From: Trametes villosa
Lineage: Eukaryota > Basidiomycota > Agaricomycetes > Polyporales > Polyporaceae
Reading direction: 5' to 3'
NCBI GenBank assembly: GCA_002964805.2
Contig: PUDQ02000090.1
Coordinates: 1-64,000, forward strand
Length of the DNA: 64,000 nt
Below, in pieces: positions 41,028-50,959 of the stretch. Numbering within the stretch: position 1 is the stretch's first letter; each line of letters begins with the position of its first letter. The notes below the pieces were generated by a model, which was not told where the DNA came from, searched no databases, and was given only the letters and a program-made list of their open reading frames with translations. The translations under genes were made by a program, and so were the position numbers.

Positions 41028-41042
41028 GGTTATGAGCCCTGC
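41028..41042 (+). other. Primer-binding site for half of initiator tRNA-Met
   Basis: GGTTATGAGCCCTGC begins immediately after the 5' LTR. Its complement, GCAGGGCTCATAACC, equals the anticodon-arm sequence of fungal initiator tRNA-Met, as known from the yeast tRNA. This implies that an internal fragment of the tRNA primes reverse transcription, as established for Drosophila copia. Confidence 0.8.
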
Positions 41043-41103
41043 CTGCTAGGCGGCTCCCTGCGTACCTTAGAAGAAATCACTTACCGAAATACAACCCCTC
41101 CCA

Positions 41104-44100
41104 ATGTCGAACTCCGTGAAGGTCGGAATGGACGACTTTGTTCGCGTGCCCAGGCTTGAGGTCGGGGGCGCGAACTGGGTCATCTTCAAGGACCGCTTGC
41201 TGTGGGCCGCGGATGCAAAGAGCGTGCGGGGGCACCTCGACGGAACGTCGAAGGAGCCGGAAGCGCCGCCACCACGAGCCGAGCCAAGAGCTGCGGCCGC
41301 GGCGAGCGCAAACACGACTGCTACGCCGACCCCACGCACGGAGGGAGGAGGAACGGCCGCCGCTGAAGGAGCAGGCGGCGCAGGCGCGGGCGGCGCGGCA
41401 GGCCAGACCAGTGAGGCCGCCGCAGGGACTACCGACTCGGCGCAGGCGCAATACGAGACCGATCTTGCAGAGTGGCGGAAGCGCGAGGCGACGGCAAAGC
41501 AGTTGGTCGCCAGCACGATCCCCGACTCACTTTTCATGAAGGTGCGCGGCCGCGCGACGGCGCGCGCGATCTGGGAGGCCATCTCGGCCGAATTCGAGAA
41601 GAAGTCGCGCATGGTCACGGTCGACCTGCGGCGACGACTCCAGGACCTGCGCTGCGGGGACAAAGACGACGTCAGAACACACTTTGCGAAGATGCGTACC
41701 ATTCGCGAAGACCTCGCGGCCATGGGCCAGCCCCCGTCCGACGACGACTTCTATGCGATCATCCTCGGCTCAATGCCGCTCTCCTACGAGCCGTACCTGT
41801 CCGCCCTCTCTGCGGCGACGCGCGCGACCGACAAGTTGCTGTCGCCTGACGACTTGATGGACGGCTTGACCGAAGAATACGAGCGGCGGCTCCTGAGGGT
41901 CCGTGGCGGCCGGAGTCGAGACCCGACGGATGTTGCGCTCTCCGCGAATGACCGCGGCGGGAAGTTCAAGTCGAAGCGGAACGTGGAGTGCTTCAATTGC
42001 CACAAGAAGGGCCACTACAAGGCTGACTGCTGGGCGCCGGGCGGAGGCAAAGAAGGCCAAGGTCCGAAGGGCAAAGGCAAGCAGAAGGAGAACGCGTCAA
42101 GCGCAGAGGCGAAGGGTAGCAAGGACGAAGCGTGGCTCGTGTATGCCTCAGCCGCTGGAGGCTCCGATCTGGATGACGACATGCCCGATCTGGCGACAGT
42201 CTCGGACTCGGACTCGGTGCCTGACAGTGACGTTGGGTGCCTGAGTGATCTTGGATCTGACACGGACTACGCCTCGGACTGGGACTCGGATCTGGACACA
42301 GATTGCGCGGACGCGGACGTCGAAGTACTGCTCGCACAGGATCGCACAGTCAAGGACGAGATCATCCTCTTCGACTCGGGCGCGTCGCGCCACATGTCCC
42401 CTCATCGCTACAAGTTCGTACGCTACGAGACCATCACCCCGAAGCCCATACATGCCGCCGACTCGCACACATTCAAGGCCATCGGAAAGGGGGATATGTA
42501 CATCTCCGTTCCGAACGGGAAGGGGGAAACCACCCGTGTCCTTCTTCGCGACGTCCTTCATGCTCCCGCGATGGGCGCGACCCTCGTATCCATCAGCCGT
42601 GCGACTGCTGCCGGCGCATCCGCGACCTTCCATAAGGGCGGGTGCCGGATCTCGAACCCGGCGGGCGAAGTTGTGGCGGATATCCCGATGATCGACGGAC
42701 TGTACCGCATCACGAACGCGAGCGAAGAATACGCTGCGCCGGCTGCCGAGAAGACCCCACCTGCGAAGGGAGAACGAGTTGTCAGCATCGAAGAACTCCA
42801 CCAGATGATGGGCCACGTCTCGTACGAAGTGGCACGCGCGGTCGTCTCGAAGGGCCTTGCAAAAGGCATCGTGCTTGACTCCACACCCGCGCCGGCTGTC
42901 TGTGATGCCTGCGAAAGTGCGAAGATGATGCGCAAGGCGATCGCGCGTGAGCGCGTCAGGCCGCGCGCCGAAAACATCGGAGATGAGCTCCATTCGGACC
43001 TATGGGGACCCGCGCCTGTCCAGACGCTGGGCGCGCGGCGCTACAACTCGATGTTCACGGACGACTCCTCACGTTGGGGTTTCGCGCACCTGCTCCGGTC
43101 GAAGGACGAGACCTTCGACGCCTACAAGAAGGTCGAAGCTTTCCTCCTTACCCAGAAGGGCGTGCGCGTGAAGTGCCTGCATACGGACCGCGGGGGAGAA
43201 TACATGAGTACGGAGTTCTCCGAATACCTCGCGAAGCAAGGCACGCGGCGCAAGCTTACGACGCACGACACACCCGAGTACAACGGTGTGAGCGAGCGCG
43301 CAAACCGGACCGTCATGGAGAAGGTCCGTGCGATGCTCAACGCGTCCGGACTGCCCGACAATCTCTGGGGCGAGGCAACGCACCACGCAGTCTACCTCAA
43401 GAACCGCACGCCGACGCGCGCCCTCAACGGTCACACGCCATACGAATGCTTCTGGAACGAGCTACCGGACCTCTCGCATCTGCACCCGTGGGGCTGCGAG
43501 GTCCGCGTGCACTCCCCGGGCGGCTCGAAGCTCGCAAGCCGGGCCGTTCTTGCTCGCTGGGTCGGTTTCGACGAGGAGACCGATGCCCATCGCATTTATT
43601 GGCCAGACCGCCGCGCGGTCACCGTCGAACGCAGTGTGCGCTTCAATGTCCATCGCGGACCTTCGGAGGTCGAGGTGCCGCCGCTCGAGGGGGAGCAGGA
43701 AGCAGAAACTCACCATAGCGAGCGGGCCACCTCTCCGGCTCCTGATTCACCCACTGTCCCCTCTCCTTCCGAGCCCCCGGTGCCCGAAGAAGCGCCGCGC
43801 GAGCCCCGCGCACCCGACGTACTTGGAGGGAACTTTGAGGAACCTTCCGAGGGGCGTCCCAAACGCGTGCGCAAGGAGTCCAACTACATTCGCAGACTGC
43901 GCGCAGGCGAAGGGTCCACGACCGGGAGAGCGCGCGAGCAAGTGTTGCCAAGAGGAGTCCAAGCCGGGACAGAGGGCGCGCGCATTGAGGAGGTAGCCGA
44001 TGAACAGGAGACAGCCGCAGTAGCTTTCGCGCACATCGAGGTAACCGAAGAAGAGCTCGCGATGGCAGCAGCGATGGGCGAGGCGGAGTGCATCGAGCCG

Positions 44101-45648
44101 GCGTATGAAGAGGCCAAGAAGCGCCCGGACTGGCCGAAGTGGGAGGAAGCGATCCAATCTGAGATCGAGAGCCTGACCAGGAACGGTACCTGGGAGATCG
44201 TCGATCGTCCTCGGACCGGCAATGTGGTCGATTCGAAATGGGTACTCCGCGTCAAGAAGAACGCCGCCGGCGAGATTGACAAGTACAAGGCGCGTCTCGT
44301 CGCGCGCGGTTTTACTCAAGTCTATGGCGTGGACTACTACGAGACCTTTGCACCTGTTGCTAAGCTTTCATCTTTTCGGCTCCTCCTGGCGATCGCGGCT
44401 CGCAACGACTGGCCCGCAGAAACCTTCGATTTCAACTCGGCTTACCTCAACTCGAAGCTCGACGAGGATGTATACCTCGAGCAGCCGCCCGATCACGAGT
44501 TCGCGGACCGGCGCAAGTACGTCCTGAAGCTCAAGAAGGCACTATACGGCTTGAAGCAGGGCGGGCGAAAGTGGTACGAAACCCTTTGCGCCGCGCTCGC
44601 TGACCTCGGGTTCCTCCGCGCGGAAGCAGACTACGGCGTGTTCTACAAGCGGGTCGGTAACGACCTTGCAGTCCTCGCTATTCACGTCAACGACTGCCTC
44701 ATCACCGCAAGCTCGCAGCGCTTACTTGACGCGTGCAAGATCGCAATAGGTGCGAAGTACAAGCTCACTGAGCTTGGTCCTGTCGGCTGGCTCTTAGGCA
44801 TCAAGATCTCGCGCGATCGCGCGAACCGCACCCTCGCGCTCTCGCAGCACGCGTACATCGACGCGATCCTCACGCGTTTCAACTTCGACGATCTCAAGCC
44901 AGTCTCGACCCCAATGGACCCGCACGCGCCGCTCTCGAAGACCCAGTGCCCGGAGAGCGCTACCGAAGTCGCGCGCATGCGCCGCGTACCGTACAAAGAG
45001 GCGATCGGATCACTCATGTACGCCGCAATGGGGACACGCCCCGACATCGCATTCGCGATCTCGACGCTCGCGCAATTCTCGCAGAACCCCGGGTGGCCGC
45101 ACTGGGAAGCAGTCAAGCGCGTCTTCAGGTACTTGCTAGGCACGAAGCGCCTCTCGCTTGTCTACGGTGGCGCGCACCGCGGCCTCGAAGGTTTCGTCGA
45201 TGCGGACGGCGCATCCCAAGAACACCGCCGCGCTATCACCGGATACGTCTTTCTGGTGGACGGCGGCGCAATCTCGTGGTCCTCGAAGAAGCAGGAGCTG
45301 GTCACGCTCTCGACCGCGGAATCCGAGTACGTCGCAGCCACGCACGCCGCAAAGGAAGCCCTCTGGCTTCGCCGCCTTATCGGCGAGGTCTTCCGCCCTC
45401 TCTCTGCGCCTACCCCGCTCTATAGTGACAGCAAGTCGGCGATCGCACTCACGGAGGACGGCTCGTATCACGCGCGCACCAAGCACATCGACATACGGTA
45501 TCATTTCATTCGCTACTCGATCGAAGCGGGCTCTATTCGCCTCATCTACTGCCCTACCGACGACATGACCGCCGACACCCTCACGAAAGCGCTCCCCTCC
45601 GTAAAGGTCAAGCACTTCGCATCCGTGCTCGGCCTCGCTGCGGATTGA
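41104..45648 (+). CDS. Copia Gag-Pol polyprotein
   Basis: A single ORF of 1,514 codons. Domains in order are: a Copia-type Gag (residues about 1-270) and a CCHC zinc knuckle CFNCHKKGHYKADC (about residue 297); an acidic linker and a protease with LFDSGASRHMS (about 422). The integrase has an HHCC domain and DDE motifs FTDDSSR, HTDRGGEY and NGVSERAN (about 640-740). The reverse transcriptase runs from KWVLRVKKNAAGEIDKYKARL (about 1045). The RNase H has GFVDADGA, STAESEY and YSDSKSAI (about 1365-1450). The integrase-before-RT order defines Ty1/Copia. The YVDD box of RT reads HVND (codon 44689-44691 is AAC), replacing the first catalytic Asp with Asn. The frame is otherwise perfect. The element may be young yet enzymatically crippled. 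Confidence 0.95.
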   Translation: MSNSVKVGMDDFVRVPRLEVGGANWVIFKDRLLWAADAKSVRGHLDGTSKEPEAPPPRAEPRAAAAASANTTATPTPRTEGGGTAAAEGAGGAGAGGAAGQTSEAAAGTTDSAQAQYETDLAEWRKREATAKQLVASTIPDSLFMKVRGRATARAIWEAISAEFEKKSRMVTVDLRRRLQDLRCGDKDDVRTHFAKMRTIREDLAAMGQPPSDDDFYAIILGSMPLSYEPYLSALSAATRATDKLLSPDDLMDGLTEEYERRLLRVRGGRSRDPTDVALSANDRGGKFKSKRNVECFNCHKKGHYKADCWAPGGGKEGQGPKGKGKQKENASSAEAKGSKDEAWLVYASAAGGSDLDDDMPDLATVSDSDSVPDSDVGCLSDLGSDTDYASDWDSDLDTDCADADVEVLLAQDRTVKDEIILFDSGASRHMSPHRYKFVRYETITPKPIHAADSHTFKAIGKGDMYISVPNGKGETTRVLLRDVLHAPAMGATLVSISRATAAGASATFHKGGCRISNPAGEVVADIPMIDGLYRITNASEEYAAPAAEKTPPAKGERVVSIEELHQMMGHVSYEVARAVVSKGLAKGIVLDSTPAPAVCDACESAKMMRKAIARERVRPRAENIGDELHSDLWGPAPVQTLGARRYNSMFTDDSSRWGFAHLLRSKDETFDAYKKVEAFLLTQKGVRVKCLHTDRGGEYMSTEFSEYLAKQGTRRKLTTHDTPEYNGVSERANRTVMEKVRAMLNASGLPDNLWGEATHHAVYLKNRTPTRALNGHTPYECFWNELPDLSHLHPWGCEVRVHSPGGSKLASRAVLARWVGFDEETDAHRIYWPDRRAVTVERSVRFNVHRGPSEVEVPPLEGEQEAETHHSERATSPAPDSPTVPSPSEPPVPEEAPREPRAPDVLGGNFEEPSEGRPKRVRKESNYIRRLRAGEGSTTGRAREQVLPRGVQAGTEGARIEEVADEQETAAVAFAHIEVTEEELAMAAAMGEAECIEPAYEEAKKRPDWPKWEEAIQSEIESLTRNGTWEIVDRPRTGNVVDSKWVLRVKKNAAGEIDKYKARLVARGFTQVYGVDYYETFAPVAKLSSFRLLLAIAARNDWPAETFDFNSAYLNSKLDEDVYLEQPPDHEFADRRKYVLKLKKALYGLKQGGRKWYETLCAALADLGFLRAEADYGVFYKRVGNDLAVLAIHVNDCLITASSQRLLDACKIAIGAKYKLTELGPVGWLLGIKISRDRANRTLALSQHAYIDAILTRFNFDDLKPVSTPMDPHAPLSKTQCPESATEVARMRRVPYKEAIGSLMYAAMGTRPDIAFAISTLAQFSQNPGWPHWEAVKRVFRYLLGTKRLSLVYGGAHRGLEGFVDADGASQEHRRAITGYVFLVDGGAISWSSKKQELVTLSTAESEYVAATHAAKEALWLRRLIGEVFRPLSAPTPLYSDSKSAIALTEDGSYHARTKHIDIRYHFIRYSIEAGSIRLIYCPTDDMTADTLTKALPSVKVKHFASVLGLAAD

Positions 45649-45655
45649 GGGGGAG
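45647..45655 (+). other. Polypurine tract of the Copia element
   Basis: GAGGGGGAG lies directly before the 3' LTR and overlaps the final stop codon of the polyprotein, an economical arrangement. Confidence 0.8.
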
Positions 45656-46057
45656 TGTTGAACAACACGGCCCGCGGTTGGCAATCCGCGCAGGCCCTCG
45701 CGCGATGTGCGCGAGTGGCGCGTCGCCAGTGGCGCGCGCCGCGAGGCTGCACTCGCGTTGTATACCCCGCGCGAACGTCGCGCGCACCGCACGTCGCGCT
45801 TGGCTCACGACTGGACAAGGACCCGATAGATACGTTGTACTCATTCTTTATAGGCTCTATTGTTTACGATACGTACTTATACCACGACGCGATCGTCTGC
45901 TCACCTCAGTCCGCTATACACGAGACTGAGGTGAGCCACTCTCTTACTTATATCTCTTACTTGTTTCTTACTCGTCTTGTCTCGGTTAGATATCGCTCAT
46001 AGGTATTATCAATGTATTCATTAGTCCGCTATACACGAGACTGAGATATCGCTCATA
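45656..46057 (+). repeat. 3' LTR of the Copia element
   Basis: It is the second copy of the 40622-41027 LTR, 402 bp long, lacking one GCGC. It is followed by the ACCTG duplication at 46058-46062. Confidence 0.93.
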
Positions 46058-47290
46058 ACCTGCCTGCGTGGGGCCCATTGATGCCTGAGCTAATGCGGAG
46101 CCCGCTGGCCTTCGCCTTCGACGGGCTGGGAGGTACGCGGGGAGCGTTCACGGCGGGCACGGTGCATACTTCACGAGCAAGGGCGGAGAACTTCATAACG
46201 TGAACGTTCTTGTCGGGTTCACGTTGACAATCATAACCTACATTCGAACTCTCATTAGAACTCAATCATATGCTTTAGGGACATAGGGAAATTGCTCACC
46301 GCCCTCCTCGCCCACGAAGTAGTAGTCCATGAGCACCTCGGTGAGCTTGCTGTGCCGGAAGGGTACAAGCGCCAAACCACGCTTAACGTCGCGTGTCCAG
46401 CTGGGAGCCGCGCGCGATGCCCTGCTGGAGGCTCTGCGTGAGCGTGCACTGGTTCGCGCGGAGCGTCTCCATACACTGCCCAAGCACCATGAGCGACTTG
46501 TTGATGTTGCCCGCCTCGTGCAGGCGGTCGCCGGACGTGCGTGTGCTTGGTGCGCTCGGATCCGGCGAGGTCGACCAGCACCAGCGTCAGGCGGGCAGTC
46601 TGGATGGAGGTGGGATCCTGCATGAGGATGGGTGAGCAGACATGTTCACCTGTCAGGAAAAACATTGTACGTGTCGCTCGCCGCGGTGGACACGCAGGAT
46701 CTTGATCGTCACAAGTGCGTGGCTCCGACTGCTCTGGCTGTTGGCAAGGGTGCCAAAAACGCGGCGGTGCAGCTGCCCCAGGCGCAAGAGCTCCTTCGCT
46801 TCCGCCGCGCTGCGTACGCGCACCTGCCTCAACCCTGCTACGTACTTTCCCGCACTCGTCGAGTTGTCATTTCCGTCACCGTCGCTCAACGGGCGGCATG
46901 GTTTGACGGTCAAAGCCTTGCGGGTCAGCAGCAGAGGGTGCGACTTGTTGTTCGTAGGAACCGGGAGGTTCAGGAAAGATGAGTTCGGCCGAGAGATGCT
47001 GGATGCGCCCCGAGCAGGAGTACCCTGGGAGGAGGGAGGACCGCTGCCTGACTCGAGGGAGCCAAAGAGGTCGTACACTTTCTCGTCGTACACTTCGGCG
47101 TACAAAAGCCAGATGGTGTATTCATAGTTACGGTCGAGTTTCAGCGCTGTGGGGTTGGTGCCGGCGGAGGCCGACGCTGGTAGGTCGTCTTCTAGGACGT
47201 CGGCCAGGGCAGCAGGAGAACTCTTGGTAGGCAGTAGGCAGGCGGATGGTCATAGGCTTGTCGGACTCGGAGGCCAGCTCGATGCCTTGA
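46058..47290 (-). pseudogene. Kinesin-6-like gene, motor-domain part, 5'-truncated
   Basis: The minus-strand reading gives ASESDKPMTIRLP and LKLDRNYEYTIWLLYAEVYDEKVYDL (47050-47250), then KYVAGLRQVRV and the switch I motif NSQSSRSHALVTI (46690-46860). After an intron comes switch [17 protein letters not shown] (about 46530-46590). [15 protein letters not shown] and PFRHSKLTEVLMDYYFVG segments follow, then VHVMKFSALAREV at about 46180. The insert within the motor and the overall order fit the kinesin-6 (KIF20/KIF23-like) group. The P-loop (GxxxxGKT) and earlier sequence are not found upstream, so the gene is truncated at its 5' end as well as split by the Copia element. Confidence 0.8.
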
Positions 47291-48803
47291 AGGTGCACTG
47301 GTCTATACTAAGGAACATGAGTACTTGATCATGTTATGGAGGAGAGCATGACTGCAAGCCATCTAAAACAGCTCCTCACGATGCCCTGCGTCAAGCTAGA
47401 AATGGCGCTGGTCAAGCGAGGTTCAACTGGGACGGCAAAGTAGTGTGAGTAGTAGAAGCAATAGCCTACCTAGCCACAGGTCGAACCCGTGAGCATCGAG
47501 TAAGAGCTGTTCATCGCCGTGGATGGCGCGACTGAAAATAAACAGCTATGTGCTACGCCGGTTTCTACAGAGTCGCGCACGGAGCACGCGCTGGCGAGTT
47601 CGGCGCGCCGCGCGCAGCACACGGACCGGGCGACTCAAGAACGAGCACAGCGTGCTACGTGCGCCTATGCAGTTTCAACACTCTCGCCCTTGCGTCAACT
47701 CCTGGCAGCTCTGTACACCCAGCATAGTTATTCGTACTTGCCGCACCCTCGCATAGGGCCGTGGAACTTGGAACTCAGTTATAAAACATGCTCTCTGTGC
47801 GCAGGGGGTCCTGTCCGTCACAGGAATTTCCCTCCAACTCGACTACCTTCACTACACGCCCACACGAACCCGCCTCTCTCACGCCTCGCGCTTCGTCCTC
47901 AGCTCGCCTCCGCCTGTATCGCCATGCAAAGGCTCCGTGGCGCACGCCGGTACCATTGCGCCCCCGCGACCTTGCGGTCAAGCAAGCAGGCCTCGGGCGA
48001 GGGCCCCGCTCTGGCTTGAGCAAGGGACCCCGGCTCACCCGAGCATATGTAAGTATGGCTCGCCGTGTTCGCCCGAGATGTGCTTTGTACCCCGGAGAAC
48101 GTCGACAGATTAGGGTGAGTGTAACATAGTCTGTAGTCGGGCCATCATGCTGATAGTAGGTCAGGCCGCTCGCCCGCGCCTGCGTCCAGCGCGCCGGCCA
48201 ATGAAGGAGTTAACTGGTGCTTTCCAAGGTCTGGCCATGAGGGAGAGGCTTCCAGATGTCGAGCAACTGGGGAGCCAGTTAGGGAATGTACACCTGTAAT
48301 AGCGCATCGATCAGTGTTATAAACGCCGGTGTATTTAACGGTGTATGCTTTTACTACTCTGATGGAGCCTCCTGCGACGACATCAAGCTGCACGTGAGAC
48401 ATAAAAGGAGAGCTCAATCTCTAGTCGCGCGAGGGTTTCGAATGCAATCTAATCTAATCGACAACTGTGGCGGAGACCTGGTGTAAGGGCCCGATGGCGA
48501 CCAGAGGAGCGTGGGCGTGAGACGAGCGTGAGCAGCAAGACCAGAGGGGGAGCAAAGAAGGTGTTGGTTCGGCGGGGAGCCCGAGTGACTCCCCCGAGGG
48601 CTAAATACAAGCAAGAGCGATCGACAAGATACGGGCGCCGGGGCACTGACGTGTGGCGCGGGGGCCTGGATACATGAGCTGGGCAGTACGAACGTCGGGG
48701 CGGGTGTTCAGTAGAGGAGAGGCCGAAAAGGGTAAGCAAAGTCTAATCTAAGAGTGGCCGTGATAGGTAACGCCATGCGGCTGTTACACCTGGGAGCAAT
48801 CCA
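47291..48803. other. 1.5 kb without a supported gene
   Basis: A 166-codon plus-strand frame at 47519-48019 is open. It has biased, Arg/Ser/Pro-rich composition with no recognisable domain and no splice-consistent neighbours, so it is not called. No repeat was recognised. Confidence 0.35.
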
Positions 48804-49210
48804 TTGTACCAGGACGGCCCGCCGTCCGAGGGCGATCGCGGGCAGCGATCGGTCCGTCAAACGGCCAAGCCTCTCCTGCGTACTCCTGCGAAGTCCATCA
48901 AAGAGCAGCTAGCAGACCTGCTTGCAATTCCCGGGATGGAGGATGCGTCTGTGAGTTGGCATCGACGGCTTCGCGTCTTCGGATGGCTGTTTGATTTCTT
49001 TGACGGCCTGGTTGCGCGCTCGCTCCTAGGGCCCGATGGCCAGCCCTTCTTTTGTTTCGACCTCCCGGAGGACCCCATGGAGAGATCCGAGTTGCGGTTG
49101 GGTTGTGCATTGACTGGTTGGTCGGCCGACCGATTCTAACCATCATTGTCATACTCATCGATATTTTTGCAGGTTTTCATACTTGCGCAGTCTGATCTCG
49201 CAATCGTATA
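48804..49210 (+). pseudogene. DNA-transposase fragment
   Basis: The frame 48804-49139 (SIKEQLADLLAIPGMEDA, then LFDFFDGLVARSLLGPDGQPFFCFDLP and ELRLGCALTGW) is followed by a likely intron ending TTTTTGCAG at about 49170. An FSYLRSLISQSYTS-like continuation follows. The order (a region ending in PG, then DG ... GPDG ... FF, then ELR-G ... followed by YLRSLIS) resembles an upstream region common in large basidiomycete CACTA-like transposases. Only this short piece is present. Family assignment is tentative. Confidence 0.4.
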
Positions 49211-49370
49211 CGTCAAAATTTGTTGATGAGGTTGGTGATGAGGTCGTCTGTAATCGACGAGTTATCGTAGCCGTCAAGATGTTTGCCCGCCGTCATTGGT
49301 GCCGAGAAGCCCCGCCTTGTGGGGGATGAGAGTTGTCTTCATTGCCTCTTGCGCACAATGCGCCTGCACT

Positions 49371-49690
49371 GACCGGCCGCGGCCGTCTGGTGGTCTGACC
49401 CGCGGCCGTCTGTTGATCTGACCGCCCGCGGCCGTCTGGTGGTCTGATCGGCCGCCGCCGTCTGGTGGTCTGACCCGCGGCCGTCTGGTGGTCTGATCGG
49501 CCGCGGCCGTCTGTTGATCTGACCGCCCGCGGCCGTCTGGTGGTCTGATCGGCCGCGGCCGTCTGGTGGTCTGACCCGCGGCCGTCTGGTGGTCTGATCG
49601 GCCGCGGCCGTCTGTTGATCTGACCGCCCGCGGCCGTCTGGTGGTCTGACCCGCGGCCGTCTGGTGGTCTGACCGCCCGCGGCCGTCTAT
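49371..49690. repeat. GC-rich minisatellite, 23/26-bp units
   Basis: About 12.5 tandem units share the core GCGGCCGTCTGGTGGTCTGA, with variants GTTGATCTGA. Spacers CC, CCGCCC and TCGGCC give unit lengths of 23 or 26 bp. The variants alternate in a higher-order pattern. The repeats are open in several frames, which gives long but meaningless minus-strand ORFs. Confidence 0.92.
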
Positions 49691-49728
49691 ATGAGTGCAT
49701 AGTGGTATGTGTGTGAACCAGTCTGGAC

Positions 49729-50182
49729 GGTTGTGCCATTTGTGGGCACCTAGATATTTTGACGGTGGTTTGTGGGTCTGGAAAGAGGTGAAATTGCAAC
49801 TGAATGTCTGGTTTTTTTGTGGCATAGGAATGCGCAGAAAGTGTGATACTTAGGTGGGATGTGGTTTCTGTATGTGGGGTTCTGTATACCTGCATGCGAG
49901 AAGCAGACAGCTTGGTAGAAAAGGCAGCGGGTGGTCTATTGTATTTTCAAGCTCGCTGAAGTTGTATTCTAGACCTCAACCCGCTGCCTTTTCTACCAAG
50001 CTGTCTGCTTCTCGCATGCAGGTATACAGAACCCCACATACAGAAACCACATCCCACCTAAGTATCACACTTTCTGCGCATTCCTATGCCACAAAAAAAC
50101 CAGACATTCAGTTGCAATTTCACCTCTTTCCAGACCCACAAACCACCGTCAAAATATCTAGGTGCCCACAAATGGCACGACC
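49729..50182. repeat. Near-perfect palindrome with 204-bp arms
   Basis: The arms are 49729-49932 and 49979-50182, with a 46-bp spacer. By eye they differ at one position (T versus C near the outer end). It sits right after the minisatellite, and a single minisatellite-like GCGGCCGT follows the right arm. No coding potential. Transcription through it would give a long hairpin RNA. Confidence 0.95.
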
Positions 50183-50959
50183 GTGCGGCCGTTCAGACCT
50201 GTCACGCCATATGGGCGCTTAATTTGCGAATAGACGCCGTACTTGTTACTTAAATATCTCAGCCAATTTTGGTCAGATCAGGATGATTCAACTGGTTATA
50301 TGATTGGGGCCATCAGGGCCATCGGATTATCACTTTGTTTTGGCAAATTTGGGGGGGAATTTTTGACTCTAACCTCACCGTAACCCTAAGGGGTCATAAG
50401 ATTTGCCCCCTTTATGCGGTTAGACTCACGTGATAAGGTAGGCGCTTCTTTAGCACGGTCTATGCAAACCGTGTGAACACCAAGAAGCGCCCTAAGTCCA
50501 GGTGTCTCTTTAATTAGACGCGCCTGTCCGTATGGGGCATAGCCCAGAAAGTAAACCGTTCACGTACCTCCTTCTTTGGGTACAAGGGATCATGTGAGCG
50601 ATCAGCTGATCGCTTACATAAGTAGTGCATCGTCATACGTATTACCTCGCCGGGCCGAGGTGTGTGACGACGGGCCGAGCTTTAGTAATCAGACCTATGT
50701 CAATGGGAAAGTTCCCGTTGCCATCGGACCGGCATCAAAGATGCCGGATACTTCATGTAAGCGTTATCACGCATCACAGAGGCCGTAGTTCCGGCCGTGA
50801 TGCCGGGTGAACTCTATCGGATGAACTGTACAGGACCTGATGAGACCCTATAAAGTCGAAACAGGGCGGGATGGAATGATCTCCATCCCCTGTCGTCCTA
50901 GTTCGACTACCACTCGTCGTCGTCGTCGCACACCTCGCTTCGCTCGGTGTGCTCCTCCT

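Larger units (their letters stand above)
40622..46057 (+). mobile_element. Full-length Ty1/Copia LTR retrotransposon
   Basis: The element is 5,436 bp, bounded by two direct LTRs (406 and 402 bp) and a perfect 5-bp target duplication. Inside are a primer-binding site, one uninterrupted gag-pol ORF and a polypurine tract. The LTRs differ by a single 4-bp GCGC indel as far as compared by eye, so insertion is very recent. It sits in a kinesin pseudogene, in the opposite orientation. Confidence 0.96.

Noticed and set aside
41077..44319. Long minus-strand ORFs across the Copia element
   Set aside because: They are antisense shadows of the polyprotein, which carries all Copia motifs on the plus strand.
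47519..48019. 166-codon plus-strand ORF
   Set aside because: Biased composition, no domain, no consistent neighbours. Judged to be a chance ORF.
49371..49690. CRISPR-like repeat-spacer look of the 23/26-bp array
   Set aside because: Spacers are only 2-6 bp and themselves repeat; the sequence is nuclear fungal. It is a tandem minisatellite.
49274..49895. Two 180-200-codon minus-strand ORFs
   Set aside because: They are translations of the minisatellite and one palindrome arm, repeating the same residues, with no start context or splice support.
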